A stretch of DNA of 64,000 nt, taken from contig JAITSQ010000019.1 of NCBI GenBank assembly GCA_031287685.1, forward strand, positions 1 to 64,000, given 5' to 3'. The first letter of the stretch is position 1. Each line of letters starts with the position of its first letter. The notes beneath the pieces are model-generated. The model made no database searches. It was given only the letters and a program-made list of their open reading frames with translations, and was not told the DNA's origin. Of the stretch, positions 15,716-24,280 are shown piece by piece. The position numbers and the translations under genes are program-made. This stretch comes from Clostridiales bacterium. GTDB taxonomy: Bacteria > Bacillota > Clostridia > Lachnospirales > WQUN01.

Positions 15716-17862
15716 CAGTCCGTCCCGTTCGACAGGTCGGACAAATCCGGCGGCGAAACCTGCTCCTCGCTGAAATCGACTTCAAAACGCTGCTGCAGCT
15801 TCCAGCTGTTGTTTTCCTTGTCGAAAATTGAGAAGATGAACTCCTGATTGCCGCTGCCCGTCACCTCAATCGTGACGGGGAAGGCCGAAGCCTGCGCCTG
15901 GGCCTGGGCCACGGTTTCCTGCGTGGAGTAGTCCGGAGGCATCCGCGTGACGCGGTATTCAACCACGGAATCGCCCGAGGGCAGGGCCGTGGGGTTTAGC
16001 GTCAGGGTTCTGGAGGATTCCTTGCCCGAAAGGGCGCGGGGCTTGTCGGGGGTTGTTATCTCCGGCGCGCTCTCGGCGCCCGCGCTGACGGTAATGCCCA
16101 CGGCGGTGGTCTCGGCGGGCATCATGGAGCCGGCCGGCACGCTCTGGTACATCACTATCCCCTTGTCGTAAGTGGAGCTGAAATCTTGAGAAATCGAGCC
16201 GGTGCGGAAGCCGGAGTCCTGAATAAGCTCCTTCGCCCGCGCCTCCGTTTCGCCCACGAGAGCGGGCACCTGCGCGTTGGTTATATTAGGCCCGCTGCTG
16301 ACGTAAACCGTGACGGTCGAGCCGGGGGGAACCTCCGCGCCCGCCTCCGGCTCCTGCCGCGCCACCACGTCTATGGGGGTGTGGTCGTCGGCGGTGTATT
16401 CTTTTTTAAGCTCAAGAGGGACGCCGCTCAACAGCTCGTCAAGCTCGTCTAAACTTTTGTAGCGCAAATCCGGCACGGAGACGTCCGGCGCGCCGCCGCT
16501 GACGGCGACAGTTATGCTGGTGTCTCTGTAAAGAGGCTCTCCCTCCGGCACGAACTGCTCGATGATGACGCCTTCGGGATATTCGGAGGATTTGCGCGTC
16601 TCGGTGTTGGTCACGGTCAGGCCGAGCTCCTTGTATTCCGTCTGCACGGAGATAAGCGGCTGACCGACGACGTTCGCCATAGTGGCTACGGGCTTGCCGC
16701 CTTTATTAAGGCCGTTGAGCACGACGGCCAGGCTTATGCCGATTACGGCTATGGAGGTGATTATCGCGGCGGCTATGACCTTGCGCTCGGCGGTCTTGTA
16801 GGAGGCTTCGGGATCCTCCTCCGCGTAATCGTCGTCGTCCTCCTCTTCGTATTCTTCGTATTCATCGTCGTATTCAAGGTCAATTTTGCGCGGGGGCTGC
16901 TTTTCCTCGGCGTCCGGCTTATCCTCGCCGAGAAAAATAGCCTTCGCGTCGCTGCGGATTTTGGCCATTTCATTATCGGTGAAGCGCACGGTATCACCGG
17001 AATTAAATTCGGATTTATTCACGAAATCCCCGGTGGAGTTGGTCAGCGCCCGCTTAAGGTCGTCGCTCATAGCGTCTATAGACTGATAGCGGTTGGCGGA
17101 GGTTTTTTCCGTGGCTTTCTCAATAATCCGGGCCAAACTTTCGGAGACGCTCGGGTTGACTTTGCGAATGTCGGGGAGGGGGTCGTTTATGTGGCGCAGG
17201 GCGATAGACACGGGCGTGTCCCCGTCGAAGGGGATAAGCCCGGAGGCCATTTCAAACATAACGATACCAAGAGAATAGATGTCGCTCTTGTTGTCCGTAT
17301 AGCCGCCGCGCGCCTGCTCCGGCGAGAAGTAGTGGACGCTACCCATAGTATTTAGGGATTTGGTCTGGGTATTGTCGGACGCCGCGCGGGCTATGCCGAA
17401 ATCCGTCACCTTGACCATGCCGTCGGTATCTATAAGAATGTTCTGAGGCTTGATGTCCCGATGGACAATCTGGTTGTTGTGGGCGTGCTCAAGCGCGGCG
17501 GCTATCTGAATGGCCACTCCGAGCGTCTCCTCGTTCGTGAACGGGGCTTTGCGGTTAATCATATCCTTGAGGGTGAAACCGTCGATATATTCCATAGTGA
17601 TATAATGCACGCCGCCGTCGCTGCCCGCGTCGTAAATATTAACTAAATTCTGGTGAGATATGGAGGCCGCCGCCCGCGCTTCCTTCAGGAAGCGTTTGAT
17701 GTAATTTTCGTCGCCGGCGTGCTCCTCCCGCATTACCTTAAATGTAACGGGGCGGTTCAGCTTTTTGTCGAGCGCCTTGTAAACAATAGCCATGCCGCCG
17801 GAGCCGAGCTTGCCTATAATTTCATATCTTTCGGAGATAATGTCGCCTTCGTTCAGAAGCAA
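15715..17862 (-). CDS. prkC: Membrane Ser/Thr protein kinase with PASTA repeats
   Basis: A 715-residue receptor kinase. The kinase domain (about 12-275) has GKLGSGGMAIVYKA, catalytic HRDIKPQNIL and DFGIARA. A Lys/Asp/Glu-rich linker precedes one transmembrane helix (VIAAAIITSIAVIGISLAVVL, about 366-386). Three PASTA domains (about 395-590) and a Ser/Thr-rich tail follow outside the cell. PASTA kinases bind muropeptides or lipid II and control cell wall synthesis and germination. The start is TTG at 17862 after AGGCGGTGGG. It is paired with the phosphatase gene 16 bases upstream. Confidence 0.96.
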   Translation of the reverse strand: MLLNEGDIISERYEIIGKLGSGGMAIVYKALDKKLNRPVTFKVMREEHAGDENYIKRFLKEARAAASISHQNLVNIYDAGSDGGVHYITMEYIDGFTLKDMINRKAPFTNEETLGVAIQIAAALEHAHNNQIVHRDIKPQNILIDTDGMVKVTDFGIARAASDNTQTKSLNTMGSVHYFSPEQARGGYTDNKSDIYSLGIVMFEMASGLIPFDGDTPVSIALRHINDPLPDIRKVNPSVSESLARIIEKATEKTSANRYQSIDAMSDDLKRALTNSTGDFVNKSEFNSGDTVRFTDNEMAKIRSDAKAIFLGEDKPDAEEKQPPRKIDLEYDDEYEEYEEEDDDDYAEEDPEASYKTAERKVIAAAIITSIAVIGISLAVVLNGLNKGGKPVATMANVVGQPLISVQTEYKELGLTVTNTETRKSSEYPEGVIIEQFVPEGEPLYRDTSITVAVSGGAPDVSVPDLRYKSLDELDELLSGVPLELKKEYTADDHTPIDVVARQEPEAGAEVPPGSTVTVYVSSGPNITNAQVPALVGETEARAKELIQDSGFRTGSISQDFSSTYDKGIVMYQSVPAGSMMPAETTAVGITVSAGAESAPEITTPDKPRALSGKESSRTLTLNPTALPSGDSVVEYRVTRMPPDYSTQETVAQAQAQASAFPVTIEVTGSGNQEFIFSIFDKENNSWKLQQRFEVDFSEEQVSPPDLSDLSNGTD

Positions 17863-17878
17863 TTAACCCACCGCCTTT

Positions 17879-18604
17879 TTAATTTACGTCGAATAAGATT
17901 AAGGTTATATTGTCGTCCCCGCCGTTTTTAAGGGCCAGTTCAAGCAAAAGGCGGCCCGCCGCCTCGTTGTCCCCGTAATTTTCTGAAACCGCGCGGAGAA
18001 TCTCCCCGTCCGGGAGCTGGCCGTAAAGGCCGTCGCTGCAGAGCAGGACTTTATCCCCGGCGGAAACGTCCCGCGCCAGGCCGTCCGCGAAAACCTCCGG
18101 CTCCGTGCCGAGCGCCTTTGTGATGAAATTGCGCTGGGGGTGCGTCCGGGCCTGCTCGGGGGTGATGTCCCCGTGGCGCACCATCTCCGCCACGTAGGTA
18201 TGGTCCTGGGTGAGCTGAGTTATGTTTTCGCGGCTGACGAGGTAAATCCGGCTGTCCCCGATATGGGCGGCGTAGAGCTTGCCCTCGGCGGCGGCGCAGG
18301 CGGAGAGCGTCGTTCCCATGCCTGAAAGCGCCGCGGCGGACAGGGAATGAGCGTAAACCCCCGCGTTGGCCGCGCGCGCGGCGGATATTAAAATGTCCAG
18401 TATTTCGCCGCCGCAGGCTTCAGCCGAGGCGCGGAAAAACTCTATGGCTTTGGAGCTTGCCACCTCCCCGCCGCAGTGGCCGCCCATACCGTCAGCCACA
18501 ATGTAAAGGTTCGGCAGGGCGCAGACCGGCGAATCGCTGAAATAAAGAGAGTCCTCGTTGTTTTCGCGTATTTTGCCGACGTCCGTGATTCCGAATACGT
18601 TCAT
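17879..18604 (-). CDS. prpC: PP2C-type protein phosphatase (Stp/PrpC)
   Basis: A 241-residue metal-dependent phosphatase that reverses PrkC phosphorylation. Metal-binding motifs are GKIRENNEDSLYF, VADGMGGHCGGE, AHIGDSRIYLV and LCSDGLYGQL, with a final GGDDNITLILFD. The ATG at 18604 follows a GAGGTGT site. The rlmN-prpC-prkC order is conserved in Firmicutes. A short palindromic element separates it from rlmN. Confidence 0.96.
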   Translation of the reverse strand: MNVFGITDVGKIRENNEDSLYFSDSPVCALPNLYIVADGMGGHCGGEVASSKAIEFFRASAEACGGEILDILISAARAANAGVYAHSLSAAALSGMGTTLSACAAAEGKLYAAHIGDSRIYLVSRENITQLTQDHTYVAEMVRHGDITPEQARTHPQRNFITKALGTEPEVFADGLARDVSAGDKVLLCSDGLYGQLPDGEILRAVSENYGDNEAAGRLLLELALKNGGDDNITLILFDVN

Positions 18605-18637
18605 AAAAATACACCTCAGAAATAAAGTTTAGGTTAC

Positions 18638-18696
18638 GGCAATTCAGTATCTTATACGGGAAAAGGAGAAGTTTTTCCGCATAAAAGGGAATCGCT
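18638..18696. repeat. Short palindromic element between rlmN and prpC
   Basis: An imperfect inverted repeat GGCAATTC...TTATACGGGAAAA / TTTTTCCGCATAA...GGGAATCGCT with a 7-base loop. Its ends resemble the TATAGC(A/G)ATT ends of the elements at 9439 and 12649. It abuts the rlmN stop codon. Confidence 0.5.
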
Positions 18697-18697
18697 A

Positions 18698-19708
18698 CTA
18701 TATAGCCGAACCGGCTTTGCCGGCGCGGAGCTGGCCGCAAGCAGCGTGTACGGCGCCGCCGCGGCTTTTTCGAATAGTGGCGGCGACTCCGGCTTTCGCG
18801 AGTATCGAGAGAAACCCGGCGGCGTTTTCGGCGGGGCGGAAGCCGCCCGCGCCGCCGTTCAGCCGTATCAGGTTGACGTGCGCGAGCCGCCCGCGCATAA
18901 GCGCCGCCAGGCTCCGCGCGTGCTCCGGGCTGCTGTTCGCGCCGTCTATGAGCGTGTACTCATAGGTGACGCGGCGGCGGGTTTTCGCCGCGTAGATATC
19001 GCAGGCGGCCATAAGGTCGGCCACGGAATAGCTTTTCGCGACGGGCATAAGCGCCGCGCGCGTTTTGTCGTCCGCCCCGTGGAGCGACACGGAAAGGTTT
19101 ACCTGCGGCGCGTCCTTCGCGAAGGAGATAATCTTGTCAAGAATCCCGCAGGTGGACACGGTTATGTTTCGCGAGCCTATATTGCGGCCGGCGGCGGCGT
19201 TTATAAGATTTATGAATTTAACGGTGTTTTCGTAGTTGAGGAAAGGCTCTCCGCCGCCCATAACGACGACGCGGCTGATTCTCCGGCCGAAGCCCCGCTC
19301 CGCTTCGTAGAACTGCGCGCACATCTCTCCCGCCGAAAGGTCGCGTATGAAGCCGCCTTCCTTTGAGGCGCAGAAGGCGCAGCCCATGCCGCAGCCCACC
19401 TGGGAGGACACGCAGACCGTCGCGCCGTAGGACTGAGGGATTACGACGGTTTCGATAAAATCTCCAGCGGCGCTGAAAAGATATTTGACCGCTCCGTCCG
19501 GGGCTTCAAGCCGCCGCCGCGCGGAAAAATCGGGGAACGGCAGGGTTTTTGAAAGCTCCTCCCGTAATTTAGCGGGTACGTTCGTCATTTCCGAAAAGCC
19601 CGAAACGCCGCTTTTATGGAGCCAGGAAAAAATCTGGCCCGCGCGGAAACGCGGCTGGGGCTTGAGGAACTCAAAAATTTCGTCTTCGGAGAGGGATAAA
19701 ATGTCCAT
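18698..19708 (-). CDS. rlmN: 23S rRNA (adenine2503-C2)-methyltransferase / tRNA A37
   Basis: A 336-residue radical SAM methyltransferase. The iron-sulfur motif is CGMGCAFC within VCVSSQVGCGMGCAFCASK. The catalytic methyl-carrying cysteine is in HAACGQLRAG near the C-terminus. GGGEPFLNYENTVK and VNLSVSLHGADDKTRAALMP are also typical. Family members methylate A2503 of 23S rRNA and A37 of some tRNAs. The stretch before the last cysteine (RKSRGGAVHAACG) departs from the common GxDIxAACG form but keeps the cysteine. It lies 15 bases after the lipoprotein gene. Confidence 0.95.
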   Translation of the reverse strand: MDILSLSEDEIFEFLKPQPRFRAGQIFSWLHKSGVSGFSEMTNVPAKLREELSKTLPFPDFSARRRLEAPDGAVKYLFSAAGDFIETVVIPQSYGATVCVSSQVGCGMGCAFCASKEGGFIRDLSAGEMCAQFYEAERGFGRRISRVVVMGGGEPFLNYENTVKFINLINAAAGRNIGSRNITVSTCGILDKIISFAKDAPQVNLSVSLHGADDKTRAALMPVAKSYSVADLMAACDIYAAKTRRRVTYEYTLIDGANSSPEHARSLAALMRGRLAHVNLIRLNGGAGGFRPAENAAGFLSILAKAGVAATIRKSRGGAVHAACGQLRAGKAGSAI

Positions 19709-19723
19709 TGCCGCCTGCGCCTC

Positions 19724-20446
19724 CTAATTGGCGGGTTCGCCGTCTATTGTCAGGAGAGGCTCGTAGGAGCCGTCCTGTACTTTTACGTAATTTGAGTAGT
19801 CTTTGACCGAGAGGCTTCCGGAGTTCTGAAAAAGGTCGTACAGCGGCGCGGCCGTGTAGGCGTTGACGACCGTCGCGTGAACGGTTAATGAATCCATAGC
19901 TTTAATCAGGTTTTTAATCTCCGACAGCGCCTCGTCCTTTTTCTCCGGCGGGACTTCTTTTTTTAAGGTCAGCAAGCCGCCGTTCAGCAGAGAGGGGATT
20001 TCGCTTAAATCCCCGGAATAATACTGGTTTTCGCCATAGAAGCCTTCTATTTCGGGCGGGGTTTCGCAAACCCAGCCCCTGGCGGAAAAGTTTTCCGCTA
20101 TGAAACGGTCAAACCCGCCCGAGATTTCCGAGGCCTGCAAGTCGTCTGAAATGTGGTGTTCCGGCGGGGCCGGGCCGCCGCGTATATCTACGGAAAAATC
20201 CCCGCTTGAGCCGGCGCACAGGGCAAGGCCGCGCTCCGGCCCGCCGCCTCCGTTTATTTCGCGCGGGTTGAGGTCAATTCTTTTGACTTTCGTTTTAACT
20301 CCGCGCGCGCCGTATTTCCGCGAGAGATACGCCGTGATTTCCCGTTTGTAATCCGCGCGGCGCGTCTTGTCCTCCGGACTCTCGGAGCGGCAGGCGGATA
20401 AGGCTGTAAGCGCGGCTATGAAAAGCAGGACTGATAATCGCCTCAT
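19724..20446 (-). CDS. Predicted lipoprotein of unknown function
   Basis: A 240-residue protein with a lipoprotein signal peptide: MRRLSVLLFIAALTALSAC, lipobox LSAC with Cys19. The mature part is polar, with a predicted mixed alpha/beta middle (ISGGFDRFIAENFSARGWVC) and a helical EKKDEALSEIKNLIKAMDSL. I do not recognise the family. It is inserted between rsmB and rlmN with gaps of 12 and 15 bases, so it is probably co-transcribed with them. Anchoring on the outer face of the membrane is inferred from the signal. Confidence 0.75.
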   Translation of the reverse strand: MRRLSVLLFIAALTALSACRSESPEDKTRRADYKREITAYLSRKYGARGVKTKVKRIDLNPREINGGGGPERGLALCAGSSGDFSVDIRGGPAPPEHHISDDLQASEISGGFDRFIAENFSARGWVCETPPEIEGFYGENQYYSGDLSEIPSLLNGGLLTLKKEVPPEKKDEALSEIKNLIKAMDSLTVHATVVNAYTAAPLYDLFQNSGSLSVKDYSNYVKVQDGSYEPLLTIDGEPAN

Positions 20447-20458
20447 AAGAATCTCCCG

Positions 20459-21757
20459 TCAGAAGCCGAAAAGCGCGGTGAAGAACCCGTCCGAGTCAAG
20501 CTCCCGCGGGAGGATTTCCCGCGCTTCAAGCGGCGCGCCGCCGAGGCTTTCTATGAACCCGGCGTTATCCGCGTTTTCGGCGGGGTTCAGGGTGCAGGTT
20601 ATATAAAGGAAAAGGCCGCCGGGTTTTACGTATTTTACGCAGTTTTCGGCGATTTCACGCTGAAGCCGGGCGAGCGTCTCTATATCCCCCGGCGCGCGGG
20701 AGAACTTTATGTCGGGCTTTTTGCGCAGAAGGCCCAGGCCCGTGCACGGGCAGTCCGCGATTACTATGTCAAACTTTTTCTCGAAAGCGGGGGCGAACTT
20801 CGTCATATCCGCCGTTTCCGCGCTTATGGCGGCGGACAGGCCGAGGCGCTCCGCTCCGTCGCGGATAAGGCCGACCTTGCGAGGGTAAATATCCGCGGCG
20901 GTTATGGACGCGCCGGGAAATTTCCCCGCGAGCGCGAAGGACTTGCCGCCGGGGGCGGCGCAGGCGTCCAGAATAAGCGCGTTTTCCGGCGTGCGTCCGG
21001 AAAGCGGGTCAAGAGAGGCCAGCGCCGACGCGGAGGCCACGTGGAAAAGCCCGTCCTTATAAGCCCGCAGCTCGGATATGTCCGAGGTTTCGCGGATTAT
21101 GAGGCAGTCCTCCCGCTCCGGGTAAAAATCCTCCGCCGTTACGCCTTCGGCGGAAAGAACCTCCGCCAGGCCGGCTTTCGTAATTCTCGCCGCGTTTGGG
21201 CAAACGCAAACGCGCGGGCGCTCCGAAAGCGAGCGCAGAAGGTCGCGCGCGCCCTCCGCGCCGTAGGTTTTCTCAAATATATCAACAATCCACCGGGGCG
21301 TTGAAAACTCAACCGAAAGCCGCTCCGGCCCGTCCTCCGGCAGGAACCGCTCCCCGGCTTGCGCCGCGCGCTGGATATTGCGCAGGACCGCGTTCACGAA
21401 GCCGGAGAGCTTGCCGAAGCCGCGCGCCTTGCATATCTCGACGGCTTCGGAACAGACGGCGTATCCCTTGGCGGAGTTTGTGAAGCGAAGCTCGTAAACC
21501 GCCGCCCGAAGGACGTTAAGTATAAAAGGCTTCATTTTATCGGTTTTTATTACGGCGAACCGGTTTATGACGCAGTCCAGGTAAATCAGGTTGCGGAGAA
21601 CGCCGTTGACGCACTCGGTAACAAACCGCCGCCCGTCCGGGGAAAGCGGCGAGTTTTTGAGATAATCCCGCAGAGCCAGGTTGTTGTAGCTTTTTTGCGA
21701 GAAAATCCGGCAGAGCAGGTCGGCCGCCGCTTCACGCGGGTTTTGCGAAAGCTTTAT
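20459..21757 (-). CDS. rsmB: 16S rRNA (cytosine967-C5)-methyltransferase, unusual start
   Basis: An RsmB/Sun protein of about 432 residues. The N-terminal NusB-like domain (NPREAAADLLCRIF, NNLALRDYL) extends to VNAVLRNIQ. The SAM-dependent domain has LDACAAPGGKSFALAG, IVIADCPCTGLGLLRKKPD and LFLYITCTLNPAENADN; catalytic Cys residues are in the PC and TC motifs. The conserved N-terminal domain requires a start well upstream of the first ATG (21535). Between the in-frame stop and NPREAA there is no ATG, GTG or TTG. An ATA at 21757 sits 9 bases after AAGGGGGG. Alternatively, one G is missing from that G run and the gene begins at the ATG near 21791. Confidence 0.85.
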   Translation of the reverse strand: MKLSQNPREAAADLLCRIFSQKSYNNLALRDYLKNSPLSPDGRRFVTECVNGVLRNLIYLDCVINRFAVIKTDKMKPFILNVLRAAVYELRFTNSAKGYAVCSEAVEICKARGFGKLSGFVNAVLRNIQRAAQAGERFLPEDGPERLSVEFSTPRWIVDIFEKTYGAEGARDLLRSLSERPRVCVCPNAARITKAGLAEVLSAEGVTAEDFYPEREDCLIIRETSDISELRAYKDGLFHVASASALASLDPLSGRTPENALILDACAAPGGKSFALAGKFPGASITAADIYPRKVGLIRDGAERLGLSAAISAETADMTKFAPAFEKKFDIVIADCPCTGLGLLRKKPDIKFSRAPGDIETLARLQREIAENCVKYVKPGGLFLYITCTLNPAENADNAGFIESLGGAPLEAREILPRELDSDGFFTALFGF

Positions 21758-21796
21758 TAAAAACGCCCCCCTTGCCGTAGTTTAGCCATACATATC

Positions 21797-21825
21797 ATTA
21801 TAATAAATATTACAAAAAAAGTCTA
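21797..21825 (-). promoter_or_regulatory. Promoter of the rsmB operon
   Basis: On the minus strand TAGACT and TATAAT are spaced by 17 bases. The predicted transcription start is about 30 bases before the ATA proposed as rsmB start, close to the upstream ATG near 21791. Confidence 0.6.
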
Positions 21826-21848
21826 TATATTTTTTTAATTACAGATGT

Positions 21849-21856
21849 GCTATAAT
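21849..21856 (+). promoter_or_regulatory. Extended -10 promoter of the TPR gene
   Basis: TGCTATAAT, an extended -10 with no good -35, lies 30 bases before the ATG of the TPR gene. The region 21758-21885 therefore holds two divergent promoters. Confidence 0.5.
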
Positions 21857-21885
21857 TATAACGAGTTCGGGAACGGGAGGAAATT

Positions 21886-24147
21886 ATGTATTATAACGGG
21901 ATTTTGGGCTTGGCGGCCATAGCCGCGCATAAACTGATATTAAACTTCTTCGCTTATATATACGGCGAAAACGACCTTCGCGTGTCCTACCGCTGCAATA
22001 CGCTGAAGGAGCTGCATTACGTCCGGGGGGAATACGAAACGGCGCTTGAGTACGCCCGGCGCAACCTTGATATAAACGAATACTGCCTTGGGACGAATAA
22101 CTACCTTGTGGAATATTCTTATTACGCGGCGGGGGAGATGGCCTGCCGCGCGGAGCGGTACGACGAGTCGCGGAGGGCTTTTCTGCGGGCGCTTTCTATC
22201 CACGAGGACAGAGCGGGGGAGGACGACGACTCGGTTTATTTTTACGAGGGCTGCCATTACTGGCTCGGCTGGCTGGCGTTCAACGCCGGGGAATACGCGG
22301 AGGCGCTGTCGTATTACGAGAAGCTGCTGGAGCTTCGCTCCGAAAACGCGAAAAGGCGGGAACTCAAGGAAAACGAGAAGCCCGTCTCGGACGGGGACGT
22401 GTTCTGTAAAATGGCCGACGCGCATTACAGAATAGGCAATCATAACGAAGCGGCGGAGTTTTACGAAAAGGCGGTGCCTCTGTTCAAGGAGATGTTCGGC
22501 CAGAGCAGCCCGGAGATTTCCGATTTGTATTATAACCTTGGAAAGCTTTACCGCGACGAGCTTGAGGACGGAAAAACCGCCGAAACTTGGTATAAAACCG
22601 CGCTTGAAGTGGCCGAAAACCGCGACGGCAAATACAGCGAGAGCGCTATGACGGCGCTTGTGAACATAGGATTTTCGCGCCGAAGCGAGGGGGATTTTGA
22701 CGGGGCCGCGCAAAGCTTCCGCCGCGCGCTCGACGTGCACAGGCGGGTTTTCGGTAATAAAGCGACGATTTATTCCGCCGACATTTACGGGTTTATCGCC
22801 GGATCCTTAGCCAAAGCCGGCAGCCTCCGGGAGGCGGAGAATTATTATGTAAAAAGCGCGGAAACGGAGGCGGCGCTTGAGGAGGGCGACGGAGGGCGCG
22901 ACGGCAGGATTAAATGGATGGCGGGGGAGGTGGCCAGCGATATTCAGGCCGGATGCGGCGACGAGGCGGCGCTCGCGTTTTGCGGGAAATACCTTAAAGG
23001 CGACAGCAGGGGGGCGGCGGCGGTTTACGCTTCGGCGGCTTGGCGCGCGTACGAAAAGGACGAGTATGACGAGGCCGAAAGGCTTTACCTGAAGGCGGAG
23101 GAGACGGCGCTTTCGGACGAGTACAACGAAACCTACAACTTCGAGCGGCTTTATTACGAAATGATGAACGCGCGCCTGGCCGCGGAGGATTTGGACGGGG
23201 CCGAAAAATACGGTGAAAAAGCCCTGGAGCACGCTGGAAAAAGCGAAAACCTGGAGGGCCGGGCGCTTATCTTGCGCCGGCTTTCGGACGCGTGCGGCTA
23301 TTACGAGCGGGACGCGGACGCGCTTAGATATTTATTGGCGCGAAAAGAGGTTATCGCTGAGCTTCACGGCGCGAACAGCCTGGAAGCGGCGGATTGCAAC
23401 CTCGGCATTGAGTGCGCGTACGAGACGCTGGGCGATTATGACAAACTCCGCGAAACGGCCGAGGAAAACATTCGCATACTCGAAAAATTAGGAAACCCTA
23501 AAAACACCACCGCCGCCATATCCTACGAAAACCGGGGCTGTTCCTGCGAAAGCGACGGAGAGTATGAAAAAGCGATGGAATATCTGAAAAAATCGCTCGC
23601 AATCCAGGAGGAGGCCGAGGGCGGCTGGTTTTCACACATTTATTACAATATTTTCAGCGTGTATACCAAAATGGGGGATTTGGAGAGCGCGGAAAAGTAT
23701 ATGAAGCTTTGTTTTGAGGCGGCGGACCGCGAGGAGCTTTCGGAATACGACCGAGAGAATTATTTCGAGAGCGCGGCGCGGTTCCGCCTGAAAAAGGGAG
23801 AGCCGGGGAAAGCGCGGGAGTGCGCCGAGCGGGCGTATAACGCGGCGGCCGCCGTCACGGGGGAGAAAGCGGAATCAGCCGCCAAGGCGACGATTTTGCT
23901 GGCGAACGCCGCGCGGGATTTGGGAGAGACGGACGAGGCGCGGGCGCTTTATGAAAAAGCGCTTATTACCGTGTTTGACCTTTATGGGAAAGAACACCAA
24001 ATGGTTGCGGAAATTTATGTTGAAACGGCCAGAATGACCGGGAACGCGGAGCTTCTTGAAAAGGCGCTTGAAATAAGGGAAAAGCGCCTGAAGCCGGGGC
24101 ACCCGCTTATAAACGAGGTAAAGGAGCTGCTCCGGGAAGAGGGATAG
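21886..24147 (+). CDS. Large tetratricopeptide-repeat protein
   Basis: A 753-residue protein built almost wholly of TPR units, for example GEYETALEYARRNLDINEYCLG, GEYAEALSYYEKLLELRSE, GNHNEAAEFYEKAVPLFKEMFG, GDFDGAAQSFRRALDVHRRVFG and ETDEARALYEKALITVFDLYG. The units are about 42 residues, as in kinesin-light-chain-type TPRs. There is no signal peptide or membrane segment, so a cytoplasmic scaffold is likely. Partners are unknown. ATG 21886 follows GGGAGG at 7 bases. It is monocistronic, between rsmB (divergent) and ddl, with a palindromic element directly downstream. Confidence 0.85.
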   Translation: MYYNGILGLAAIAAHKLILNFFAYIYGENDLRVSYRCNTLKELHYVRGEYETALEYARRNLDINEYCLGTNNYLVEYSYYAAGEMACRAERYDESRRAFLRALSIHEDRAGEDDDSVYFYEGCHYWLGWLAFNAGEYAEALSYYEKLLELRSENAKRRELKENEKPVSDGDVFCKMADAHYRIGNHNEAAEFYEKAVPLFKEMFGQSSPEISDLYYNLGKLYRDELEDGKTAETWYKTALEVAENRDGKYSESAMTALVNIGFSRRSEGDFDGAAQSFRRALDVHRRVFGNKATIYSADIYGFIAGSLAKAGSLREAENYYVKSAETEAALEEGDGGRDGRIKWMAGEVASDIQAGCGDEAALAFCGKYLKGDSRGAAAVYASAAWRAYEKDEYDEAERLYLKAEETALSDEYNETYNFERLYYEMMNARLAAEDLDGAEKYGEKALEHAGKSENLEGRALILRRLSDACGYYERDADALRYLLARKEVIAELHGANSLEAADCNLGIECAYETLGDYDKLRETAEENIRILEKLGNPKNTTAAISYENRGCSCESDGEYEKAMEYLKKSLAIQEEAEGGWFSHIYYNIFSVYTKMGDLESAEKYMKLCFEAADREELSEYDRENYFESAARFRLKKGEPGKARECAERAYNAAAAVTGEKAESAAKATILLANAARDLGETDEARALYEKALITVFDLYGKEHQMVAEIYVETARMTGNAELLEKALEIREKRLKPGHPLINEVKELLREEG

Positions 24148-24169
24148 GATTTTTGGGAATACGCCTTTA

Positions 24170-24252
24170 AGAACCTGTTCCCATAGGATATAAACGCCGC
24201 CGCTTCGCGAAAAGGCGGGGATCCGACTTTTCTGCCTATGAGAACGGGTTCT
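24170..24252. repeat. Palindromic element (83 bp) upstream of ddl
   Basis: The termini are AGAACCTGTTCCCATAGG (24170-24187) and CCTATGAGAACGGGTTCT (24235-24252), the same family as the perfect termini of the rimP element at 44976. The segment after the left end, ATATAAACGCCG, also matches that element. The interior is a shorter hairpin region (CGCCGCCGCTTCGCGAAAAGGCG-type pairing). It ends 14 bases before the SD of ddl. Confidence 0.75.
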
Positions 24253-24280
24253 AATTCAGAGCAAGCAGGAGGGAATTATA

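Noticed and set aside
20459-21535. rsmB starting at the first ATG (21535)
   Set aside because: This would remove about 74 conserved residues of the NusB-like domain that are clearly encoded upstream in the same frame.
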